Part shown: positions 1 to 8,832 of the stretch, in pieces
Position numbering within the stretch: the stretch's first letter is position 1
Layout of the letters: every line of letters starts with the position of its first letter
Program-made: the position numbers and the translations under genes
The notes under the pieces: generated by a model
Seen by the model: only the letters and a program-made list of their open reading frames with translations
Told to the model about the DNA's origin: nothing
Databases searched by the model: none
From: a bacterium
GTDB taxonomy: Bacteria > Vulcanimicrobiota > Xenobia > Xenobiales > JADMJV01
DNA length: 58,371 bases
Direction of reading: 5' to 3'
Assembly: GCA_018780265.1 (NCBI GenBank)
Contig: JADMJV010000006.1
Coordinates: 8,478-66,848, forward strand

Positions 1-2
1 GG

Positions 3-113
3 GGACCTCCCGGGTCTCTCAAACTGCACGCCCAGCGCCTGGAAGTGCCCCTTTACCCCAAGAAGGCGGCCATAGTCGTGGAGGCTCCCTGCCCCGAGAA
101 CTGGCTCGCCTGA
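3..113 (+). CDS. 3' end of an unidentified gene (partial)
   Basis: An open frame enters from the left edge and ends at TGA 111-113, giving 36 residues that finish in PENWLA. It ends 4 nt before the stop of the convergent C11 peptidase gene, matching the tight tail-to-tail packing elsewhere in the window. The stretch is too short to identify. It is called coding because it fills the end of the window in one frame with no internal stop and a protein-like composition. It could be a chance frame. Confidence 0.4.
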   Translation, partial: GPPGSLKLHAQRLEVPLYPKKAAIVVEAPCPENWLA

Positions 114-117
114 GCGC

Positions 118-1998
118 TTATTCGCCCCACATCAGCTTTTTGGTTTGCCAATGGGTACGACCCTGCAGATCGATCACCAAAAAGCCCAATCGGTAGTCCC
201 CGGGAGGAACCGGGGCCAGCTGCAAACTTAAGCGGTCGGGATGCACCAGGCGCAGGGCAGGACCGGGGCGACTGTGCCCACCCGGGCTCAAATCGCGCTG
301 CAAAAAGGAGATTTGGTCGCCGGCCTGCAGGCGCAACTCGACCGCACCCAGCCCGCTGCTCCGGCTAACACCCAGCAAGGAGGCGGGACGCTGCAAGTCG
401 TCAGGATGAAGGGCAAAAAACAGCTGCACATCCAGGCCCGTATTGCTGTCCTTGCGTTTCAATTGACAGGGCAGCGTGGCCAGTGCCGTGGGAGCCGAGG
501 TCGATTCGAGTTCGACGGCTTGCAGGTGAGCCAGGATGGAGGGACCCCCGTCCTTCTCGCCGAGGCTGAGCCAATGCCCGTCGAAATAGTCGTTTAAGAG
601 CGTGGACCCATGATCGGGGACACAGGTCATTTGACCCACCACACAATGATCCTGGACCAAAATGGTGTAGCTGGCGGCCACCTCGGCTCCCAGACGAGCC
701 TGCAATTCCACACGTTGCCCACCCACCAGAGCGACTTCCGACAAAGGAGGGCGGGCTACCAAGGTGCGCTCCATCCTGGTGTAGTCTTGCAAGAAGTGAA
801 CCCACTCGCCGGCCAGCGGCTCCACAGAGGCAAAGTATTCGCTACTCAAGTGTTCGGCCAGCAACGGGAAAAAGACGCTCAAACCGCTACAGCCCTGGCG
901 GTAACGGCCGCGCACCTGATCGACCACGGCCGCCTTCAGGGGTTGGCGCAACTGGGCCACCGCGGCGGCCAACCGCGGCAGGCGCTCACTCAGTTGGGTC
1001 AACAACTGACCCAGGTCGTGCACTTCGGCCCCTTGGCCTTGTTCGGAATGAAACGACTGGGCGCTGGCCCGTGCTTTGGCCACGCTCCGCCAATGCTTGC
1101 GCAGCTGCGGGCGAAGTTGTTGGGCCAGTTTCTCAAAAGCGTGCCGTAGCGCCAACTGCGGCTCACTGCGCAAAAGCGACAGCTGCACCCGGGACAATTC
1201 CTCTGGATCGCTCTTCAGGCTCTGCCGATAACTCTCCAAAAACCATTTACCCAGCTGCTGGCCATCACTGCCGGGCTTCTCCTGCAGGCGGCCCAACGCA
1301 CCCACGTAGTCCAGCCCCTGGGCCGGTAACGAGTCCTGCGAAGCCACCATATACCGAGCGTGCGGGGCTGCCGCCAAATACACTTCCAAAGTACTCATCA
1401 TGCAGGCGTCCAGCACCAGCAGTTCCAGTGGCGAGGGCTGTGCTTCCAAGGCCGTCTGCAACTCCTTGAGATCGAGCGTGTCGTTGTCTCGCGAGGTGCT
1501 TTCGTCGCTGCACAGGCCCGACCAGGCCTGACCATGGTCGACTAAAAACAGGCCATACTGCTGGGCCGGATAGCGCTCTTGAGCGACCTGCATCAAGCGA
1601 CGCAATGACTGGGGGTCGGCCATATTCAGCTGACCCCAGTCATCCAGTTCCGTCAACTTGTCAGGACCAACCTCCAGCAACTTGGCGTTGCTCCAATTGG
1701 CCAGATTGGCTACGGCCCGGTTGCTGTAGCCTTCGCTGGGCTCCCCCAGAGGGCTGCGATCGACCAACGCCAAAATGCGCACGTCCTGACTCAGGGGTAG
1801 CTGAGTCAGTTCCTCCAGGTCGTCCATTTCGGACTCTTCCAGGTCGTTGTCGGCGGCAAAATAAAAGATCAGCGTCCACTTGGCCCGGGGGCGGGCGGGC
1901 ACCGAGGTCGGACTGGTGGCGAGCGGGGTCGGAGTGGCCGGATTCTCGGGCCACACGCAACCCCCCAGCAGCACGGCTGCCAAAAGCAACCATCTCAT
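118..1998 (-). CDS. Clostripain-family (peptidase C11) lipoprotein
   Basis: The 626-residue product starts with a lipoprotein signal: hydrophobic residues 3-11, then LLGGC with the lipidated Cys at about 14, then a Pro/Thr-rich linker. The C11 caspase-like core begins at about 41 (WTLIFYFAADNDLE). It carries the catalytic His in LVDHGQAW (about 155) and the catalytic Cys in VLDACMM (about 199). Family members cut after basic residues, often after self-processing. Residues after about 420 look like beta-rich accessory sequence. This is the last gene of a minus-strand run and its ATG overlaps the stop of the methyltransferase gene by 4 nt. I infer an envelope-anchored Cys protease; the substrate is unknown. 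Confidence 0.85.
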   Translation of the reverse strand: MRWLLLAAVLLGGCVWPENPATPTPLATSPTSVPARPRAKWTLIFYFAADNDLEESEMDDLEELTQLPLSQDVRILALVDRSPLGEPSEGYSNRAVANLANWSNAKLLEVGPDKLTELDDWGQLNMADPQSLRRLMQVAQERYPAQQYGLFLVDHGQAWSGLCSDESTSRDNDTLDLKELQTALEAQPSPLELLVLDACMMSTLEVYLAAAPHARYMVASQDSLPAQGLDYVGALGRLQEKPGSDGQQLGKWFLESYRQSLKSDPEELSRVQLSLLRSEPQLALRHAFEKLAQQLRPQLRKHWRSVAKARASAQSFHSEQGQGAEVHDLGQLLTQLSERLPRLAAAVAQLRQPLKAAVVDQVRGRYRQGCSGLSVFFPLLAEHLSSEYFASVEPLAGEWVHFLQDYTRMERTLVARPPLSEVALVGGQRVELQARLGAEVAASYTILVQDHCVVGQMTCVPDHGSTLLNDYFDGHWLSLGEKDGGPSILAHLQAVELESTSAPTALATLPCQLKRKDSNTGLDVQLFFALHPDDLQRPASLLGVSRSSGLGAVELRLQAGDQISFLQRDLSPGGHSRPGPALRLVHPDRLSLQLAPVPPGDYRLGFLVIDLQGRTHWQTKKLMWGE

Positions 1999-2669
1999 CC
2001 TTCCCAGGCTCCCTGATCGGAAAGGTGACGATGCAACTCCAGGGTAGCCTGTTGCAAGGCAGTGCGCAGTTTTGGCTGAGAAGCCCCTGGACCCACCAGC
2101 CAGACCTCGTGCCAGGCTCTCGGCAACACGGCGTCAGCTGCAACCCTCCCCAGCAACAAGGGGCGCCCCTGCCAACGCTGGCGCAAAGCCTGATACTGGC
2201 GAAACTGGGAAGCGCCGCGGGGCGACTTGTTGTACAGGTATACAACTACGTCGTGATGGCGGCTGGCTTCCAATAACAAGTCGTTCCATTCGGGCCAACG
2301 CTCAAAAAAGTCGTAGGGGTCAAAAAGCAATAAGTCACACGGACGCAGAGACAGGGGCGACTCGCGATCGCTGCAATGGGCCTGCACACGGTAGCCCAGG
2401 CGGGCCGCGTGCTCCTGCACCAGTGTGGCGCTGGAGGAGCCCATATGCGTGGCGTAGCGCCGGGCCGGGCTGCCTTGCACACGCAGCCGGGTGGGTTGCG
2501 TGACCGGATAATGGGCCTGGCCACAAAACGGGTCCTGGTAGACCAGATCGCGCCCGAACCACTCCAACCACAGGCACAACCACTCGCCCTTAAGGATGTC
2601 GCCCCAGTTGCCGGGTTCATAGCGCAACAGTGCGCCATGGGACGGATCTTTCCACTGCCACTCCGGCAC
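1995..2669 (-). CDS. RlmJ-like SAM methyltransferase-fold protein
   Basis: 224 residues. The N-terminus HGALLRYEPGNWGDILKGEW resembles the opening of RlmJ, the 23S rRNA A2030 N6-methyltransferase, which has an H..GN..D.LKH pattern. YQDPFCGQAHY (about 44) matches its glycine-rich SAM loop, and LLLFDPYDF (about 113) sits where the catalytic DPP(Y/F) motif is expected, but with DPY. GTG start at 2667-2669 directly abuts the polA stop. Fold assignment is fairly safe. The rRNA target is inference because identity is low and the catalytic motif is altered. It could be a diverged nucleic-acid methyltransferase with another substrate. Confidence 0.6.
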   Translation of the reverse strand: MPEWQWKDPSHGALLRYEPGNWGDILKGEWLCLWLEWFGRDLVYQDPFCGQAHYPVTQPTRLRVQGSPARRYATHMGSSSATLVQEHAARLGYRVQAHCSDRESPLSLRPCDLLLFDPYDFFERWPEWNDLLLEASRHHDVVVYLYNKSPRGASQFRQYQALRQRWQGRPLLLGRVAADAVLPRAWHEVWLVGPGASQPKLRTALQQATLELHRHLSDQGAWEG

Positions 2670-5222
2670 TCAGTGCGCCTCTGCCCAGCTGTGCCCCACC
2701 CCGATGTTGACCTTGAGGGGCACGCTCAGTTTGGCGACCTCCTGCATGTGGCGGCCGATCAACTGGCTGCAGACCTCCACCTGGTCACTCTGACATTCAA
2801 AGACCAGCTCGTCGTGAATCTGCATCACCATACGGCACAGCAGGCCCCGTTGTTTCAACTCACGGGCGATATTGACCATGGCCATTTTGCACAGATCGGC
2901 GGCCGTGCCCTGGATGGGCGTGTTGGCGGCTATGCGCTCACCGGCCTGACGTTCCATCACGTTGCGGCTGGACAACTCGGGAATCCAACGGCGACGCCCC
3001 AGCAAGGTGGTCACGTAGCCCCGGTCGTGCCCTTCCTGGATGGTCCGATCCAGCCACACGCGCACCCCTGAGTAGGTCTTGAAATACTGATCGATATACT
3101 CCTGGGCCGTTTTGCGGGGCACCCGAATGATCTGGGCCAGGGCCGTGGCTCCCTGTCCGTAAATGGTGGCAAAGTTCACCGTTTTGGCCACCTCGCGCTG
3201 GTGCGGGGCTACCTCCGCTTCGCTCACTCCAAACAGTTGGGCGGCCGTACGACGATGAATGTCCTGGTCGTTTTGAAAGGCGTCCAGCAGCAACGGGTCC
3301 TGGCTCATGTGGGCCAGCACGCGCAGCTCGATCTGGCTCCAATCGGCAGAAATGAGCTTTTTGCCGTGAGCCGCGATAAAGGTCTGGCGGATTCGCACGC
3401 CTTCGGGAGTGCGAATGGGCGTACGCTGCAGATCGGGGTCGGTGCTGATGAGACGACCGGTAGCCGAATTGGTCTGCTGCAAACTGGCGTGAATACGCCC
3501 CGTAATCGGATCCAGAGCCTGCCCCAGCACGTCGGTGTAGGTATTAATCAGCTTGGCCAGTTTGCGATGCTCCAGCAACTGGTCGGCGATAGGGTGCTTG
3601 GGGGCCAGTTTCTCGAGCACTTCCGCGTCTGTCGAATAGCCCGTTTTGGTCTTTTTGATCACAGGCAGTTGCAGCTCTTCAAAAAGCACCGTGGCCAGTT
3701 GTTTGGGACTGCCCAGATTGAAAGGGTGACCGGCCAGCTCGTAAACCCTGGCCTCAATCTCGACCAGGCGCTGACGAAACTCCTCGCCCAACTGCTTCAA
3801 GTCGGCCGGATCCACCAGCACGCCATCACGCTGCATGTGGGCCAGCACCTCCGCCAGCGGCAAATCCAGTTGGCGATAGGTGTCCTCCAGGCCCAATTCG
3901 ATGAGGCGCTGCAGCAGGCGCGGATAGAGTTGACCGACAAAATCGGCCCGCTGACACAGGCCCTTGTGAGGGTCGTCGCTGGACATGGTGCGTTGCAGAT
4001 ACTCTTTGACCACTCCTGACAGGTCGTGGGGAATCACTTTGGTAGGTTCGCACAAAAATGAAATCAGCTTGGTATCGTCAGCACCCTCCAACCCAAGGCC
4101 GTGCTTCCACAACACCACCAGCAGGGCGCGCAGGTCGTGAACTCGCTTGCTGGCCTTAGGATCGGCCAGCCAATCGGCCAGCAGCGGCACTTGCTGGGGG
4201 GCTACCCAGCGCCCCTGCCGCTCGCCCCAGGACAGCCCCAAGCCCTGTAACTCGGCCTGATGGGGCAACCCCTTCCAGTCCACGGCCAGAGCTACCGGCA
4301 GTTCGGGCAAAGGGGTGCCGTCCCACTCCTGATAGTCGACTCCTCCATCGCGATCCTCTTCGGCCTGGGCCTGCTCACTGCGAGCCCCGCCTTTGAGCAG
4401 CGAATAAAATTCCAACTGGCGATGAAGCGCATTCAATGCCTCGCTATCGGGGGGCTGCAGACGTAACTGCTCCAGATCTAACTCCAGAGGGACCTGCCTT
4501 TGGATGGTGGCCAAACGCTGCGAGAGCAGGGCCTGCTCGCGAAACTCCTGGAGGGCCTTGCCGTTCTTGCCCGGTATTTCGGCCTCCAACATGGCCTGCA
4601 GGGTGGGAAATTGAGCCAACAACTGCTGGGCGCCCTTGGCTCCAATGCCGGGCACCCCCGGAATATTGTCCACCTTGTCGCCGATCAGGGCCAGAAAATC
4701 TACGAACTGCTCCGGGTAAACGCCCCACTTTTTCAGGACCAGTTCGCGATCAAAGACCACATCGCGGATGGTCTCCCACATTTTGACCTGGTCGCCCACC
4801 AGTTGCGCAAAATCCTTGTCACTGGAGACAATCCAGACTTCCAATCCGGCCTGACGCCCCCGCTCGGCCAGAGTTCCGATGACATCGTCGGCCTCAAAGC
4901 CCGGCACCCGCAGAATGGGAAACCGATAGGCCTCCACCACCCGGTCGACCCAGGGAAACTGCTCCACCAGGTCATCGGCTGCCTTGGGGCGTTGAGCCTT
5001 ATAGTCGCTGTACTCCTGGTTACGAAAACTACCGCCGGGCGGGTCAAAGACAACCGCTCCATATTCAACATTACGCCGTTGCAGCAACTTGCTGAACATC
5101 GTGGAAAAGCCGTAAATGGCGTTGGTGTGCAGCCCGTCTTTGGTGGTCAGATTGCTGGGCAAGGCGAAGTAGGCCCGATAAATCAGGCCCGTGCCGTCGA
5201 CCAGGACCAGGCGGCCGGCCAT
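2670..5222 (-). CDS. polA: DNA polymerase I
   Basis: 850 residues, close to Taq polymerase in length and shorter than the E. coli enzyme. The N-terminal 5'-3' exonuclease starts at residue 4 (LVLVDGTGLIYRAYFA), with helix-hairpin-helix sequence DKVDNIPGVPGIG at about 180-195. The middle 3'-5' exonuclease domain (about 300-450) has VALAVDWKG where the metal-binding DxE should be, so proofreading is probably lost. The polymerase domain is intact: motif A SADWSQIELR (about 625), motif B with KTVNFATIYG (about 680) and motif C MQIHDELVFE (about 800). The gene lies 3 nt after the PEGA/TPR gene and abuts the methyltransferase gene. Its role is Okazaki-fragment processing and repair synthesis. Confidence 0.97.
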   Translation of the reverse strand: MAGRLVLVDGTGLIYRAYFALPSNLTTKDGLHTNAIYGFSTMFSKLLQRRNVEYGAVVFDPPGGSFRNQEYSDYKAQRPKAADDLVEQFPWVDRVVEAYRFPILRVPGFEADDVIGTLAERGRQAGLEVWIVSSDKDFAQLVGDQVKMWETIRDVVFDRELVLKKWGVYPEQFVDFLALIGDKVDNIPGVPGIGAKGAQQLLAQFPTLQAMLEAEIPGKNGKALQEFREQALLSQRLATIQRQVPLELDLEQLRLQPPDSEALNALHRQLEFYSLLKGGARSEQAQAEEDRDGGVDYQEWDGTPLPELPVALAVDWKGLPHQAELQGLGLSWGERQGRWVAPQQVPLLADWLADPKASKRVHDLRALLVVLWKHGLGLEGADDTKLISFLCEPTKVIPHDLSGVVKEYLQRTMSSDDPHKGLCQRADFVGQLYPRLLQRLIELGLEDTYRQLDLPLAEVLAHMQRDGVLVDPADLKQLGEEFRQRLVEIEARVYELAGHPFNLGSPKQLATVLFEELQLPVIKKTKTGYSTDAEVLEKLAPKHPIADQLLEHRKLAKLINTYTDVLGQALDPITGRIHASLQQTNSATGRLISTDPDLQRTPIRTPEGVRIRQTFIAAHGKKLISADWSQIELRVLAHMSQDPLLLDAFQNDQDIHRRTAAQLFGVSEAEVAPHQREVAKTVNFATIYGQGATALAQIIRVPRKTAQEYIDQYFKTYSGVRVWLDRTIQEGHDRGYVTTLLGRRRWIPELSSRNVMERQAGERIAANTPIQGTAADLCKMAMVNIARELKQRGLLCRMVMQIHDELVFECQSDQVEVCSQLIGRHMQEVAKLSVPLKVNIGVGHSWAEAH

Positions 5223-5225
5223 GGC

Positions 5226-6032
5226 TTAAGGCTCCTGGTCTTCGGGCGGTGCCACCTCGATGGGGGGAGGAACGGGAAGGGGGGGATCCCAGTGCAGCCA
5301 GTCCTGATTGTAGCGATCGCCCAGCACCCCTTTGGCCAGAGCACAGGCCTGCTTCATGTCGCCCTTGAGCATGAGCAGCTGGGCCAGCCGCAAGCGGTCA
5401 ACCGGGGAGTCCTTGGAGCGCAACAGGGCAATCGAATGCTGGGTGGGCTTGGGCAAATTGTCCAGGGCCCTGGACAGTTCGGCTTGAGTGAGTGCAGCTG
5501 TTTTGTAGGCCGTAAAGGCCGCCCCCGGCTGGCCCAATTTTTCATTGAGTTGACCCATCATCCAGTGCAACTGCGGCACAGCAGGCATGTATTGGGCGTA
5601 CCTGCGAAAACTCTGCAAGGCAGCCGCATTCTGGCCGGCCCGCCAGTGACTGACGCCCTCCCACCAGGCGGCCGCTACCGGTCGCGAAGGAGCGGCCTGC
5701 TTGAAGCTGTGCACAGCCTCGGCCCAATCCCCGTAGAGCAAGGCCTGACGTCCCAGGCGCAACCACTTGGCTGCGCCTGGCTTGAGCTCCACCTTCACGG
5801 TCTGGGGCTGCGTGCCCACTTTAAGCTGTTGCTGATGGGTCTCCCAGTCTTCGCCTCCCGACACACGCAGAAGGTGGGTTCCCGAGGTCAGATCGTTGAG
5901 TTGAACAGTGCCGGTGCCGCGCAGTTGGCGGTCGACAAAAATCAATGATTGGGACGGTTTGGCTTCGACGGTCACGACGGGCTGGGCCCACAATGGGGCG
6001 CTCAGCAGACCGGCCAGGAGGAAATTCTTCAT
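5226..6032 (-). CDS. Exported PEGA-domain / TPR protein
   Basis: 268 residues from the ATG at 6030-6032. A longer open frame continues upstream, but it is antisense to the lipoprotein gene, whereas this start gives a clear signal peptide (MKNFLLAGLLSAPLWAQ). Residues about 20-85 look like a PEGA domain, a small beta fold found on surface proteins (VDRQLRGTG then LTSGTHLLRVSG). The rest is helical and TPR-like, with repeats around WRAGQNAAALQSFRRYA and EKLGQPGAAFTAYKTA. It heads the four-gene minus-strand run with polA. Role unknown; probably periplasmic or surface-associated. Confidence 0.75.
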   Translation of the reverse strand: MKNFLLAGLLSAPLWAQPVVTVEAKPSQSLIFVDRQLRGTGTVQLNDLTSGTHLLRVSGGEDWETHQQQLKVGTQPQTVKVELKPGAAKWLRLGRQALLYGDWAEAVHSFKQAAPSRPVAAAWWEGVSHWRAGQNAAALQSFRRYAQYMPAVPQLHWMMGQLNEKLGQPGAAFTAYKTAALTQAELSRALDNLPKPTQHSIALLRSKDSPVDRLRLAQLLMLKGDMKQACALAKGVLGDRYNQDWLHWDPPLPVPPPIEVAPPEDQEP

Positions 6033-6110
6033 GGGCCGGGCTTCCCTCTTGCGCCCAGAAATTCCCGCCGAGGCACAGGAACCTTGGTTCCAAACGGGTA
6101 GCGAAGAAAA

Positions 6111-6647
6111 ATGAAAAGATGGACTGTTGCCCTTTTGCTGCTGGCCGGATGCCAGGCAGGGCCGGCCCCCACAGCCGCCACCGCCACCCCGGCCGCCCCT
6201 CCCCTGGTGGCCGAAGATCAGGGTTGGTTCACCTACTTTGCTCCCGATGGCAGCTTCTCGTTGCAGTTTCCCAAGGCGCCCGAAGATCGAGGGAGCGCCC
6301 AGACCCAGTTGAAGGTGCACGGCCTGGACAAAAGCGGCAGCAACCTGACCCTGGTGCAAACGCCTTTGCCGCCTTCTTTCAGCGCCGAGAACGTGACCAA
6401 AGACCCTGAGAAGTTTTTTGCCAAGCCGGGCTTGAAAATCGTCAAAAGCGAGAACGGGGACTGGAATGGTCACAAGGGGATCAAGCTGGAGATGGAAGCC
6501 GCCGGGAATCGCATCTGGGTCCATATGATCTTCGCCAAGCCCTGGCTCTATCAACTGGTGGCCTTGCAATCCTCGCAGAGCAGCGAAGACTTTGGGCCCC
6601 AACGCAACCAGTTCTTTGGCTCTTTTCAGTTTACTCGCAAGAAGTAG
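6111..6647 (+). CDS. Putative lipoprotein of unknown function
   Basis: 178 residues with a lipoprotein signal: MKRWTVALLLLAGC, lipidated Cys at 14, then an Ala/Pro/Thr-rich linker to about 35. The folded part starts with FTYFAPDGSFSLQFPKAPE, a pattern seen in many small secreted proteins with a PsbP/DUF1795-like beta fold, and ends in FQFTRKK. It is divergent from the PEGA/TPR gene with 78 nt between the two starts. I cannot assign a function. Confidence 0.75.
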   Translation: MKRWTVALLLLAGCQAGPAPTAATATPAAPPLVAEDQGWFTYFAPDGSFSLQFPKAPEDRGSAQTQLKVHGLDKSGSNLTLVQTPLPPSFSAENVTKDPEKFFAKPGLKIVKSENGDWNGHKGIKLEMEAAGNRIWVHMIFAKPWLYQLVALQSSQSSEDFGPQRNQFFGSFQFTRKK

Positions 6648-6681
6648 CAGGACCCCAGGATGCGTGGGATAACTGTGGGGA

Positions 6682-8832
6682 ATGTCTGGGAAGGTCGAAC
6701 TCAAGCGTCCTCTGCTTACCGTTTCCGGCTACATTATCGACGCCGAAGATCCCGAACTACGCACCCTTGAGCTTGCTCAGCGCTACTTTGAGCGAAGGGT
6801 CGGTCAGCCGGGAGCCACCGAAGAAGAGATCTGTACCACCCTGATCTGGCTGGCCGGCGCCCGAGTATGGCTGCACAACGCCAAGGGCGCCATGCACACG
6901 GTGGCTCACTTGCGGGCCCGCTCGCGAGGGCGCTTCAAAGACATCGAAGCTCTGGCCAGTCTGCTGGAAATTCTGCTTCACCTGGAAATGCGCGAAATCC
7001 GTCAGGGGATGGCCAAACTGGAAGTGCTCCAGATCGAAGTGGATGACGCCCGAACCCAGGCGCGCCTGCAAGCCTGCGCAGTCCAACTCAAAGGACGCTT
7101 TCTGTCGGCTCAGGGACAAATTGCCGAGGCCCTGGAATGCTTCGAGGCCGCCGCCCAGGCCCTCAAGGTGGGGGCGGCCCAACTGGAAGATCTGGCCATC
7201 ACCGCCGAAATCTACAACGATCAGGCCCACGCCTTTCAGCGCGAAGGCAAGATGGACGACAGCCTCAAGCTGTATGTGCAGGCCGAAACCGTATGTCGAC
7301 ATATCGTTTTCCCCCTGGGATTGGCCCGCAGTCTGCGAGGCCGAGGCACCCTCTATTCGGACCGCAAAGAATTTACCGAAGCCATCAAATACTTCAAAGA
7401 AGCCGTCGACATTTACCAGCGCCACGACTCGCCCCATGGCATTCTGCGCTGTGGTATCTTGCTGGGTCGCGCCTACTACGGCATTCACGATCTGCGCGAA
7501 GCCCTGTTTTACTTTGAAGAGGCCCGCTTGCAGTGTGGCAAGGGCCGCTATCCCAACGACGAAGCCGAAGTCAACGCTCGCATCGGTGATATTATGCTGA
7601 GTGAAGGCCAGTATGAGAAGGCCGCCGAGTACTACGAGCAGGACCTGCAGCTTTCCCAGGTGCATGGCGATGAGCGCAGCCAGTCCCACGCTTTTCGCAA
7701 CACGGGGCGCATCCAGCGCCTGCTGGGCAACTTTCCGCGAGCCGAGCAATGCCTGTTAATGTCCGGCCAGTTGCTCACCAAATTGGGTGACCAACAAGGC
7801 ATGGTGGCCACCCTGCAACAGATGGTGCAATGCTATCTGGAACAAAATAAGACCACCCAGGCTCGCTCTTCGCTCAACCACCTGAAGGATCGCAGCGATC
7901 GACTGGGCCGAAACCACGAAAAAGCCGTGTGCAAACTGTTTGAAGGCATCGTGTTGCGCCACGAAGGGCTGAGCGAAAAAGCGCTGCCGTTGATCAAAGA
8001 CAGCTTGCAGCGTCTCAGTCAAGAGCCAGGCTTTTTTACCGTGCTGGCCCAAATGGAGCTGGCCCAGGCATCCTTCGAAATGCGTCAAAAAGACGAAGCC
8101 GTAGCCAAATTTTTGGAAGCCATTCAAATGGCCCGCCAACTCAAGCACCACGACATCGAGAAGCGAGCCCTGGATCTGCTCTCCAAAGTGGACCGGGCCG
8201 AATGGGCCAAGGCGCTGCGCAGCTCTACCGGCCCCACCGCCGAACGCAACACCACCAAGGCCATTCTCTCCCTGGTTTGCTGCGAATTGCGCAATACGGG
8301 CTGGCTGTGGTCCCAAGAGCTCGAACGTGTCACGGCCATGCTCGACGGTTACTACGAGGCCATGGCCCAATCGATCAGCCGCCAGCGGGGCATTGTCATT
8401 CAGATCGTGGGCAGCCGCGTGATCGCCGTCTTTGGGCTGGAGACCAGTTGTGACCCGGTGCAGGGACTGCGCTGTGCAGAAATTTGCCAGGAGGCCTTTT
8501 TTAAGCTGCAGGGAGACAATCAACATTATCTCAATCTTGGCTTGGCCTGCAGTATTGCGACCGGCCACTGCATTCACGGACTCATGGGCGCCACCGACCA
8601 CAAAGGCTACCGTATCGTGGGCGAACCGTGGGAATACATTGACCGACTGCTCGACCAGGCCGTCTCCGGTGAGATCTGGGTGTGCCAGGATACCCACCGG
8701 GGCATCCGCCACCTGGAGAACGCATTCACCCCGCGTGATGTACCCGACCGGGGTGGTGAGGGCAAATTGGTAGCATACACGGCCACTTCCAGCCGCCAGG
8801 TAGCCCGCAAGCCGGCTAAGGCTCGAGCGTAA
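6682..8832 (+). CDS. TPR protein with a degenerate class III nucleotide-cyclase domain
   Basis: 716 residues. About 20-510 is a long array of TPR-like helical repeats, for example FTEAIKYFKEAVDIYQRH and QYEKAAEYYEQDLQLSQ. About 525-700 matches the class III adenylate/guanylate cyclase homology domain: MLDGYYEAMAQSISRQRG, then VIAVFG, then IATGHCIHGLMGA and YRIVGEPWEYIDRLL. The two metal-binding Asp positions are changed. The first (usual FADI) reads CCEL and the second (usual GD before the strand leading to AVFG) reads GS. It is therefore probably a non-catalytic scaffold or nucleotide sensor. No signal peptide, so likely cytoplasmic. The 3' end overlaps convergent gspC by 17 nt. Confidence 0.8.
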   Translation: MSGKVELKRPLLTVSGYIIDAEDPELRTLELAQRYFERRVGQPGATEEEICTTLIWLAGARVWLHNAKGAMHTVAHLRARSRGRFKDIEALASLLEILLHLEMREIRQGMAKLEVLQIEVDDARTQARLQACAVQLKGRFLSAQGQIAEALECFEAAAQALKVGAAQLEDLAITAEIYNDQAHAFQREGKMDDSLKLYVQAETVCRHIVFPLGLARSLRGRGTLYSDRKEFTEAIKYFKEAVDIYQRHDSPHGILRCGILLGRAYYGIHDLREALFYFEEARLQCGKGRYPNDEAEVNARIGDIMLSEGQYEKAAEYYEQDLQLSQVHGDERSQSHAFRNTGRIQRLLGNFPRAEQCLLMSGQLLTKLGDQQGMVATLQQMVQCYLEQNKTTQARSSLNHLKDRSDRLGRNHEKAVCKLFEGIVLRHEGLSEKALPLIKDSLQRLSQEPGFFTVLAQMELAQASFEMRQKDEAVAKFLEAIQMARQLKHHDIEKRALDLLSKVDRAEWAKALRSSTGPTAERNTTKAILSLVCCELRNTGWLWSQELERVTAMLDGYYEAMAQSISRQRGIVIQIVGSRVIAVFGLETSCDPVQGLRCAEICQEAFFKLQGDNQHYLNLGLACSIATGHCIHGLMGATDHKGYRIVGEPWEYIDRLLDQAVSGEIWVCQDTHRGIRHLENAFTPRDVPDRGGEGKLVAYTATSSRQVARKPAKARA

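Noticed and set aside
4500..5948. 482-codon open frame opposite polA
   Set aside because: Antisense to the 5'-3' exonuclease domain of polA and the PEGA/TPR gene; no recognisable motif.
6033..6704. N-terminal extension of the PEGA/TPR gene to a start at 6704
   Set aside because: The extra part is antisense to the lipoprotein gene and has low-complexity shadow sequence; the ATG at 6032 gives a clear signal peptide.
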